NCBI GenBank assembly: GCA_023053575.1
Contig: JAKZAP010000010.1
Coordinates: 19,528,628-19,592,627 of the forward strand
Reading direction: 5' to 3'
Origin: Branchinecta lynchi
Taxonomy: Eukaryota; Arthropoda; Branchiopoda; Anostraca; Branchinectidae
Length of the DNA: 64,000 bases
Both the position numbers and the translations under genes were made by a program. The notes beneath the pieces were generated by a model, which worked only from the letters and a program-made list of their open reading frames with translations, was not told the origin of the DNA and did not search any database. Positions within the stretch are counted from its first letter, which is position 1; each line of letters begins with the position of its first letter. This document shows, in pieces, positions 35,201-47,200 of the stretch.

Positions 35201-38200
35201 TGCTCTTTGCCTTGCGCGCACTTTAAGGGCTTTAAAGTTTAACTGAACAGGCAACTTATTTTTACATCTTAGATTCAAATACATTGAATTATTACAACAC
35301 CTATTGGGGATTTTCATTCTGTCCACAGTAGTCTTCAGTAGGGACGTTGGGAATGTGGACGCTTTCCCATGGTGAATCCGTCCACAATTCGCCCGCGAAA
35401 ATCACTGCACTATCACTACACAAGACACATCACTATCTTGGCCTAGTTTTTGGCACTGCAGACTCCAGACACTTCTTTGTTTATTTGATACACAATTTAT
35501 TTACTCGTTTGCTGCTGGTATTGTTGCCAAATGTTCCAGGCACCATAGAGATATCACAAAAACGGGAAGAGCGGCAAGCACAATGGGATAATCGATTATT
35601 TGGAAATATCAGAAAAACAAACTAACGCTTTTTCATCGGGTTTTCAAGATTACTTAAGCGAACAAGTGATGGGTAACTAGACTGTAGTATCCTAGCCCTT
35701 TTCGGTTAAACTTTAAGGTAAGTAAAACCGTTGAGGCAAAAATATAATGGGCCTATCGGGGTTCTGAAAATGTATATAATGCTAAAAGTGTTTTTTTTTT
35801 CTTTTACTTTAAAGTTACCGAAAAGGGCTAATATAGGGCAGTCTAGCTACCCACTGTTTTTTTTACCTTCGTGACAAAGTGTTATGTGATTCCTCATTTT
35901 GTATGACGAAAAGGTCAAATTCGGCGGTAACGCTGTGACAGATACTTGAAAAATAAAATTCTATTCTATTCTATTCTACTTTTTAAATAGGCTTGAAGAC
36001 CCGATGAAAATGCGTTACTTCGTTGCTCCGGTATTCACGAATAATCGATTGTAATACAGTGGAATTTCACTGTCGGATTGGTGGCAGGTCTATGTGCTTG
36101 TTCCTATGGTATATTGCTCTTTCCTGGTATCCTAAAGTCATCTTCACGGTCAGCGATAATGGAAGTTACAGGTTTTGTCAAAGAAGCGTTAAAGAGATGT
36201 AAATAGTTATTGGTAGTGGGAGTTTAAATCGTTTTACATGTGAGTTTATATAATCGCTCTCTCTCGAAGTGTTCACAAATGTATGGTTTTGTGTATGGCG
36301 TAACGGCTAAAATTAAAGTATCTATGCTTGAAAAATGAAGTTTTACAAAAATGAGTGTTCAGGCACTAGTCTTCACCAAGATCACTGTTGGCCACTGGAA
36401 AGCTACCTCTGTGTTCAGATTCAAATTCTTCGCGTTCATAGTAGAATGTGTGTTGTGGAGACGGCTGTAGATATTTTGAAATTCACTACTAGAGCAGATA
36501 GTGGAAAATAAAAATATAATTCCTTCGCAGGTCCAAAGAACGCAGTGTGTTTAGTAGAGAGACATAAAAAGTTAAAAATTTAAGGAATTCACTTTGAGAA
36601 AAGCACTTGAGGCAAAAATTATCATTGGCCCTTGGGGATCATGAATATAGATCGTTATGTTAAAAGTTTATTTTTTATTTTTAAGCAAAACCCTTATGGC
36701 ACGATTAATGAAAAGACAGCTGTTGTAGTTTTTCAAGGAAACGTAATGTCCGACCTTTCCAGTTGCTTGGTTGCCCTTTACTTTCATCACTCATTTGTTA
36801 ATTGATCAAATGACATGGATTACCTCAAAACGCTAACCGTATGAAGATTAACTATGATAATCGGTCGACGATCAGGTTCACTAACGCATCTGCGTTACTT
36901 CCGATTGGTGATAAATTGATGTCTAATTTGTTGATTATCAGATGATGACGTCAGTCTCACTTTTCGTAGAACGCTAAGCGTGTTCATTGAATTTCTTCAT
37001 CCTCTGACGGCCAAGTTCGGTGGCAAGCATCTAGTCGACTACATGGGCCTTCAACAGACCAAGATAATACTAGGGAGTAGAGTGACACACACACATGAAT
37101 AGCACCGACACCAGCACCACTAGCGATAGTGAACGTCCCTACTGAAATTCTCGAACAATACTCAAACAATATCATATTTTCGACTCTGCTTAAAACCCGC
37201 CCTGTTTCCTCCAAGTGTGCAGACCGCATCTTAGCTCTCCTAGAAATTTCCAGATCTGCAAGTTTGTCTCGCTTTAAAATGCTCCAACCGTAATGGGCGG
37301 CGGTTTGAGTATGGCCCGTTTGCGAAACAAGGAAAGCATACGTCTTGATAGATAGTTCTTCTGCCCAAGCTGACTATGAATCCTATTTGACGGTGCAAAT
37401 CGGATAAGTAAGATACATTTTATTAGAGCTATGTTTCGGCCCTTCTTGGCACGGGTCCTCTTCGAAAAAGTCGTATAAGTGATTCACAAAGTATTTAAGA
37501 GAATTCCTTAGCTATTCATCTTTTCTTCTCAAGTATGTTACTAAAGTGTCATCATCATCATCATCATCAGAGGCTAGCAGAAGACGTATTGTCAATGTGG
37601 GTGGGAAAACTGTTTAAAGCAAGAGTGGTACTTTGAGGGCCAGAGCAAAATAACACTAGGAAATAGCGTCAAGACCTATATATTTGACAGTGCAAAACGG
37701 ATACGTCAGCTACATTTTATTAGAGCTATATTTGGGCCCTTCTTGGCAGGGGTCCTCTTCAGGCTCCTAGTGTTATTTTGCTCTGGCCCTCAAAGTACCA
37801 CTCTTGCTTTAAACAGTTTTCCCACCCACATTGACGATACGTCTTCTGCTAGCCTCTGATGATGATGATGATGATGACACTTTAGTAACATACTTGAGAA
37901 GAAAAGATGAATAGCTAAGAAATTCTCTGAAATACTTTGTGAATCACTTATACGACTTTTTGGCTTTTCAGTACTAGCCCAGATAGGGGGTTTTCAGTCA
38001 CTAACTTTCGTTGTTCTTGTCGCAAGATAGGCTTAGTCAAGCTGCGTTCCCTTCGGCCATCTATGTTTTCACTCTTTGTCGACAGTTTTTATAACAACGA
38101 CTTGATTATAAACAAGACCTCAGGTTTCGATGGGATCGCAAAAATCTAGTATTTGATCCAGACAACTGGGTCTTGTCTTCGCCAGATCCACTATTCGCCA

Positions 38201-41200
38201 GACTAATCATCTGAGAAAACCAAGTTCAGCTATACCTCTATCAGCCATATCTATTTTGACGATACTGACCGAAACTTCCTGCTTTACTTCTGCCAAATTT
38301 CCGATTTCGGACGGATTCCGAGCGAACTACTTGTCCAGCCAAAAAAGAAAACCCAGAAACGAATTCAGCGTATCTCTTTATCCCTATAAAGGACATCTAA
38401 TCAACTTCAAATAAAACTTTAACTTACAAACAAATTTAATTTCTGGTTTCAACCGGATTCCGGAAGAAGTATATGTCCGGGTGAAAAATAACTGTCATAT
38501 ACAGACTCAGCGTCTCCTTAGCTCTAAACTTTTTCTTTTGACGAATTTTCCGGTTTTGGCCAGATCCCGGGCGAACTATTTGTCCGGATAGAAAATGCTT
38601 TTCATATAAGTTTTCAGCATGCCCTCTTACTCCTAAATCTGCCATCTAATCAACTTCAAATATGAAAATTTTAGTTTTAACCAACTATCCAGTTTTTGCT
38701 GGATTCCGGACGAACTACTTGTCCGGCGAGAAAAGGGTTTTCACCATCGTGGTCAGCATGTCTTCTAACCCCGAAATCGAACATTTATTCAACTTCAAAT
38801 GAAACTTTTACTTTTAACCAACTTGTCGGACGAGAAAATGTTTTGCATATTCGTGTTCAGCATGTCTTCTTACCCCATAATCGACTATCACATTAGCTGT
38901 TTAAAAATATTTTGTTTGTCCCTTAATTTGAACCCCCACCCCTAAATGTAGGGCTACAAATCCCATCTACGAACTTGACCTTATTCTTGACCCAAAGAAC
39001 CTTCACACCAAGTTTCATCGAAATATCTCATTCCCTTCGAGAGTTATCGTGCTGAAAGACGGACGGACAGACGGAAGTACGGACGGGCGGACGGGCGGGC
39101 AGAAGGACAGACGGATAACTTTTGCGATGTCATAGGTATCCCTCCACTTATGTTTTGGGATCCCCAAAACAAGTGATTTTGCACGAAGCTTTGCCGCAGT
39201 CCGCAAGCGCTGCCAAAACAAATCCTTTCTTCCACTTGGAACGCACAATTTTTTTGAAAAACTATATTTTCTGGCGATTTTATTAAGACAATAATCATTT
39301 CTAGTAAGCCAACGAAAGGCTGAACCCTAGAAAAATACACCACCTGTCAAAAATGAAAATGTTTGCAGAGTTGATGTAAGAAACTAAGATAATTTCCTTT
39401 CCACGTGTCAGGAGTTGTCAGAACAACATAAGACGTTTGTGAATGAAACAAAACTGTCAGGGACTGTTCAGTAGATACAACCCTAAAGCAAATTTGTTGA
39501 TCAGAGAAGACACAGAATTGTACGTATTCGGAAAGGTGGTGCGTGAAAAATAAATACTTTGTCCGTACGCTATGGATGAATGAAGTATTTATTACCCACT
39601 GCCCAAGGGCATAATGTAGTAAAAAGGGACAAGGAAATATAAAACAATAGTAAAACGCTCAAAAATGTTTTCCATAAAGGGAGAGAGAGAGGTATATTTA
39701 GAAACTATCATAGCATGACTAAATTCAACTAGACCTACGTTGCCTGGGAAACGTGAAGTGTTGCAGCAACCTTTGTTCGGCTTCGCCGACTAAAGTGTTG
39801 CGAGAGCAAAACTTTGGTTTTGTTTCTTCGCTAACGGCGAAATGCTGAATTTGTCAACCCATGGAGGTTTTCAAAATGGTATTTTCCAGTCCGTGAAGAA
39901 TATCTTTCTTTACATGGTTATCATGAAAAATGGTTATCATGAAAAAAAAAAAGAATATCGGAAATATGGACTAAATTGACTTTGCAGCCAGTTGAACTTT
40001 ATCCTTTTCAATCGTAGACATCGTGACTTATGGAAACTTGGAACATTATCTTATATAACCTAGTTGGTATTATAAAGCTATCTATATAGCTTTTTAATTC
40101 AAAGTACGTTGCGTTAACACGGTCGGAAACATTTCACCGCCAAAGATGATTATGGTATAACAGCCGATTGTTACTTGCAGTCCCTGACATGTCTCACTAT
40201 TGGGTTCCACCTATTCTGTGTTTGAGTTAGTACCCTACCACTAAAGTTAACAAACCCTCAAAGACTTAATTCAATGTTACAGTGACAGACCAAGGAGACT
40301 AGTTTTCTAAAAAAATATGCATCAATTTTCACAAGTTTATAGCCCCTCATGAACACCTTCTAGCAACTGATTCTTACTTACAAGCCCATCTCTCCGTGAC
40401 AAACATGGTACCAAATTATTTTCACGACCAAATACACAAGGAACGTGTCCGAAAGCTCCAAAACGAACGAAAATGCTGAATTAATTCAGCATTTTATGCA
40501 GCATTTCGCTTTCGGACTTAAATTTTCGCTCAACTAATGCAGCATTAGTTCAGCACAAAATTCATCGAAACATTCAGCACGAATGCTAATTTCCAAGAAG
40601 AAACTGGGAGTACGGCGATTCTCTCAGTGTTTTCGGCGGCAAACATAACAAATTCAAAAAGACAACTGGCGATCATGGCCAACGAAGAAAGAAAAGATAA
40701 GAAGATAAGAAGGTTGGATATCAGTAGCTGATCTATTTTATCAGCTTTATACAACTAATTCTTTTTTCTTCTTCTTCTTCCTTACTTAAATTTTGGTATT
40801 CTAGAAGTGTCAGAGAAGAAAAAAAGGTAACAGCTTTCGGACAAAATAGAAAAGAAAATGCAGCATCGTTGCAGCATTTACAGCACCAAAAAGCTTTCGG
40901 ACACGTTCAAGAAAGAAATAATAGGATTAATAGGTACACCAACTATCAACTTTGCTAACCCCTCATCGCCGAAGATGATTATGGTATAAGAGCTGAATAC
41001 AAGTACCCTATATGTCTCACGATTGGGATCGGCCTATTTTTTATTTCAGTGTGTACCTCACTACTGAAGTTGTCAACCCCTCCAAACTTTCGAACTGTCG
41101 CATCTCATGAAGGAATTTTTGTACCAAAAAAAAGATGACATATGCTTTGATAAGCTCCTCAAGACCTATCGAATGCCGTTGAAAAAAAAAATTCTATCTG

Positions 41201-44200
41201 TATTAGTTAAAAAGTTGACTTTTTTGCCGTAGGCCAACTTTCTAATATCACCACTTCGAAAGAAGCGAAGGATAAGCTCTAATTTCTTTAGCAGTGAGAA
41301 CTTGTAAAGTTTAAGAGGCCCATCTGATATCATTTCTCTTCCTCACTCCCAAGTGTAAGAAATGGAGTGATAAACTCAGCTGAAATCACGAACAGAAATG
41401 GCCAGAAACAATAGATGGCAGTATACCAAGAAGATATATTGTATGTGGGGCCAGGAAACTTCCTCACATATTTCGCACTTATAGATTTTGGTCCATCTTC
41501 AGTTTAAAACTGGTGCCTGTCTGCTTGCCTGCTAGAACGGAGCTTTCCACTCGAAAGCAGAAACATGGTTTTGAGGAAACGAAAGCTTGGCTGCATAACT
41601 TCAGACAGTCCTCTCTGACATAAAATATACAACTCCACTTCACTTCACTCACAGTAGGCTCTGGCGCAATTAAAAGCAAAACCATCCTGTTTGGCCCCAG
41701 GCAAGAGTTCTAAGGAGCTTTCCGAAATGTAGTGTCATATTCATCGATCCGGCCTAAGGTACACACTTCCAGTAAAAACCACAAACGTTAAACCCTTACC
41801 GTCTCTTAGTAATAAGACGAAATCGAGTGACCAGGAAAAAAAAAAAAAAAAACACGACAAAACCAAAGTGTTGCTCTCGCAACTCAGTTTCTTACAAATT
41901 ATAAATAACGAACACATAAATAACAAACACACACGACGGTCCAGCATTGAACACCGAAGTAAAGAGTTCGATTATTGGGAGGGGCTGTTTCCGGCAGCAG
42001 TGACCGGTGGCTCCTATTGGCTAGGATAGATTTGCCAAACTTCAAAATCAGTTTTCCGAGCCGGACTTTAAGCGGTGATAAATTAAGTTTCTCAAGGGCC
42101 TGTTCGTAGGGTATGTCGAGGTTTCGGAGTATGATCCTTGTTGCTCTTTTCTGGAAGGACTCAATGTCGTGTAATAGATACGCTGTGCGGATTGCAGATG
42201 GATCCCACACCGGGCATGCGCACTCGAGCAACGGTCGAATATAACACAGGTAAGCACGAAGAAGACTTTCAGTGTCACACCCAAAACGCCTCATTTTAAT
42301 AAGTGTCTGAAGGCTTGCATTAGCCTTGTAGACGGTTGAATTAATGTGGGCACTGAAGCTACAGTCACTCGTGAAAGTTACTCCTAGAATTTTTATTCCG
42401 TTCACAATCGGGAATGGAACGACAGGCATATCTATATTCCGCTTTAGGGGGTCGAAAGGAATTATCTTCGACTTTGCTACGTTTCAGCTGTTCAAATAAC
42501 TGATCTGAAAACTGCTTCGTTATGACAGTGTGTTCTACTAAATAAGCGAGCACTATGGACAGATCATCTACGAATTTGTAACGGTCATTATGGTAACTAA
42601 GCAGGGAGTTAATTACAGCCAGGAAAATTATTCCAGCTAATTTCGTGCCTATTCGGTTATTCCAGCTAATTTTGTGCCCCGGTTTTCAGCTGTTCAAATA
42701 AATGATCTGAAAACTGCTTCGTGCCTATTCAGCTATTTCAACTGCTATTTCAGCTGCTATTTGAAATTTGTTTATGCCAGGGTTTGGTTTCAGCTTTAGC
42801 TTTCCTTACCAAAGAAACTATGCGATTTCGCAATTTCTTACCGCTGAGAGTATCACCACTTGAGTAGAGGCGAGACCTCTCTTTTATTAGTGATTTACTA
42901 GCTGGAGAGATCCATGGTTTGTCGTATTCGCTAACAACAAATGATTTTGTCGTAAAGATCTCCAGGTATTTACGGTATAAAGTGTCGCTGAAGACCGATA
43001 CCTTAGTACCTAGAGGCTCGTCACTGTGCACTTCGGGGAAATCGTACGTGCCGATCCATCGGCCGTATTCACGGATAGCCGAGCCCGTACAAGAACGTAC
43101 AGTGACACGGGAAACCTTGGGCTTTGGTATTGACTGGCTTGCTTTTCATAGAATTGTGTTGTGGTCCGACATGCCAATGGGACCAAGAAAAAGGGGACGG
43201 GAGTATAACTCAGAGGAGTTCACTAATTTAGAGTCACATTGATGGGGTCGTGGACAGGTAAATTTCCAATCGGAGAACACAAACTAGACCTACGTTGCCC
43301 GGGCAACGTGAAGTGTTGCGGCAACCTTTGTCCGGCTTCGCCGGCTAAAGTGTTGCGAGAGCAACACTTTGGTTTTGTTTCTTCGCTGTCGGTTAAATGC
43401 TGAAATTGTCAACTTATCGAAGCTTTTAAAACGGTATGTTCTAAAAAGAATAATCACATAATCAAAAGATGTTCTTTAGCGTTGTAAAACCAACAACAAA
43501 ACAATATCGGAAGAAGGCTATCCGTAACATTTCAGGATTAAAATACCATAGATGACACTATTAATTATTACAAAACTACCTTATTGTTTTACATTACCAT
43601 ATCATTTGTACCCGTTGCGTAAACAGTTAATCCTAGGTTATAGCGATAGACCATCGATACAAACTTTCTGACTGTCATATTTACAGAAATCGAATACAAT
43701 GTGCACCAATTTTCAAAAATGTCTAGCCCCTCGTGCTTACTTACAAGTCCCTCTCCCGTGATTGACATCAAATTCACCGGAAACAAATAATGGATACACC
43801 AGCTATCAAAAGTTGCAAACCCCTCATCGCTAAAGATGATTATAGCATAAAAGCCGATTATTACTTACAAGTCCCATGCATGTCTTACAATTGGGAACAA
43901 AATTGTTCTTACCATCGAATACACCTTAGACAAATAACAGGTATACCAACTAGCAAAAGCTGCAAACTCCTCGTTGCCGAAGATGATTATGAGCTAACAG
44001 TCGACTGTTGCTTACAGTCGACTGTTGCTTACAAGTCCCTTACATGTCTCACAACTGGTATCGCCTATTTTTGGTTTCAGTGTGTACCTTACTCCTAAAG
44101 TTGTCAACCCCCTGAAACTTTCAAACTGGTTTATCTCATGAAGGATTTTTGTTAAAAAAAATGGACGGCATATATTTTGATCAGCTCTTCAAGGGCTATC

Positions 44201-47200
44201 GATTGCCCTAACCACAACAAAAGCATATCGGAAAAAGGGACTAAATTGACTTTGCAGTCAGTTGAACTTTATCCTTTTCAATCGTAGACATCGCGACGGA
44301 TGAAAACTTGGAATAATATCCTATATAATCTAGTTGGTATTATAAAGCTATCCGTAACTTTTTAGGATTAAAATACCATAGATGACACTATTAATTATTA
44401 CGAAACTACCTTGTTTTACATTACAGTATCGTTTGTACCCGTTGCGTTAACAGTAAATCCTAGGTTACAGCGATAGACCAACGATACAAACTTTCTTACC
44501 GTCAGATCTGTATAAATCGAATACAATTTGCAACAATTTGCACAAAATTCTAGCCCCTCGTGCACCGATTCTACTGACAAGTCCGTTTCCCGTGATAGAC
44601 ATCAAGTTCACCGGATAAAAATAATGGGTACACCGACTAGCAAAAGTTGCAAACCCATAATCGCTGAAGATTTGTGTAGCATAACAGCCGATTATTACTT
44701 AAAAGTCCCTTGCAAGTTTTAAATTTGGGAACCAAATTGTTCATCAAATGACAGGTACGCCAACTAGCGAGAGCTGCAAACCCCTCATTGCCGAAGATTA
44801 TTATGAGCTAATAGTCACCTGTCGCGTACAAGTCCCCTAAAAGTCTCACAACTGGTATCGCCTATTTTTGGTTTCAGTGTGTATCTTACTACTGAAGTTG
44901 TCAACCCCTTGAAACTTTCAAACTGGTGTATCTCATAAAGGAATTATTTTACCAAAAAATGGATGTCATATACTTTGATCAGCTCATCAGCGGCTATCGA
45001 TTGCCGTCGAAGTCGAACTTTATCCTTTTCAATCGTAGATATCGTGACGGATGAAAACTTGGAACAATATCTTATATAATCTAGTTGATATTATAAAGCT
45101 ATCCGTAACTTTTCAGGATTAAAATACCATAGATGACACTTTTAATTATTACAAAATTACCTTATTGTTTTACATTACCGTATCGTTTGTACCCGTTGCG
45201 TAAACAGTTAATCCTAGGTTATAGCGATAGACCATCGATACAAACTTTCTTACTGTCATATTTACAGAAATCGAATACAATGTGCACCAATTTTCAAAAA
45301 TTTCTAGCCCCTCGTGAACCGATTCTTACTTACAAGTCCGTCTCCCGTGATTGACACCAAATTCACTGGAAACAAATAATGGATATACCAGCTATCAAAA
45401 GTTGCAAGCCCCTCATCGCTGAAGATGATTATAGCATAAGCTTTTTAAACGGGATGTTCTAAAAAAATTAATCATATGATCAAAACGTATTCTTCAGCGT
45501 TGTAAAAACAACAACAAAATAATATAGGAAGAAGGGACTAAATTAACTTTGCAGTCAATTGTACTTTATCCTTTTCAATCGTAGACATCGTGACTTATAT
45601 AATCTAGTTGGTAATAGAAAGCTATCCGTAACTTTTCAGGATTAAAATACCATAGATGACACTATTAATTATTATGAAACTACCTCATTGCTTTACATTT
45701 TCGTTTGTATCCGTTGTGTAAACAGTTAATCCTCGGTTACATTGATAGACCATCGACACAAACTTTCTGACCGTCAGATTTATAGAAATCGAATACAATG
45801 TGCACCCATTTGCAAAAATTCCTAACCCCTCGTGAACCGATTCCTACTTACAAGTCCCTCTCCCGTGATATACATTAAGTTAACCGGAAACAAATAATGG
45901 GTACACCAGCTAGCAAAAGCTGCAAACCCATCATCGCAGAAGATGATTGTAGCATAACAGCCGATTATTACTTACAAGTCCCTTGCATATCTTACCATTG
46001 GGAACCAAATTGTTCTTACCATCGAATACACCGGAAACAAATAACAGGTATACCAACTAGCAAAAGCTGCAAACCCCTCATTACCGAAGATGATTATGGG
46101 CTAACAGTCGACTGTGGCTTAAAAGTCCCCTATATGCTCATAACTGGTATCGCCTATTTTTGGTTTCAATGTACCTTACTATGAAGTTGTCAACCCCTTT
46201 GAAATTTTCAAACTGGTGTATCTCATGAAGGAATTTTTGTACCAAAAAATGGATGACATATACTTTGATCAGCCCATCAATGGCTATCGATTGCCGTCGA
46301 AAAAAAAATTCTACCTGTCTTAGTTCAAAAGTTGACTTTTTTGCCGTAGGCCAACTTTCTAACGTCACGACTTAGAAAGGAGCAAAGGATAAGCTCTAGT
46401 TTCTTTAGCAATGAGAGAACTTTTAAAGTTTAAGAGGCACATCTGATACCGTTACTCTACCACAAACCAAAGTGCAAAAAAAAATTTTATAAACTCAGCT
46501 GAAATCGTCGCAGACATAGACAGAAACAATAGATGGCAGCACTTTCGGACCCGTGGGAAAAAGCCACTTTTTTGTCTCTGTAGATTTTTCTATTTATCAC
46601 TCAAAGAAGATATGTTGGCTGTGGGGCCGGGTAACTGCCGCATATATTTAACACTTATAGATTTTAGTCCATCTTCAATTTGAAACTGGTGCCTGCCTGC
46701 TTGCGTGCTAGAACGGAGCTTTCCACTCGAAAGCAGAAACATCTTTTAATGAAACGAAAGGTTCGCTACACAACTTCAGATAGTCCTCTCTGACATAGGC
46801 TATACAACTCCACTTCACTTCGCAAACCGTAGGCTCTGGCTCGATGACAAGCAAAAACCATCCTTATTGGCCCCAGGCAAGAGTTCTACGGAGCTTTCCA
46901 AAATGTAATGTCATATTCGTCAATCCGGCCTAAGGTCCACACTTTCCGTAAAAACCGCACAGGTTAGACCCTTCTCAGTTACCAGGAATAAAATGAAATC
47001 GGAGTCATAGGAAAAAAAAAAAAAAAAAAAAAAAAAAACGAGGACAAAACCAAAGTGTTGCTCTCGCAACACAATTAGAGGAGGAATATATGTACTGCTT
47101 GTTTCTTTCATGGCAAAAACAGTTTTACTAAGATTTATTTCTCTATGCGTTTGGAGCTGATATGGTAACTCTTCTTGGTCACGAAATGTATAATTTGCGA

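Noticed and set aside
39015..39343. Minus-strand frames with Pro/Ser/Arg/Val runs over repeat S
   Set aside because: They are translations of the (GGAC)n-like microsatellite in the repeat S head and differ in every copy.
43790..46184. Cys-containing open frames in the Helentron-like array as genes
   Set aside because: They repeat within and between copies, lack splice or start conservation and are broken in several units. Non-coding array sequence explains them.
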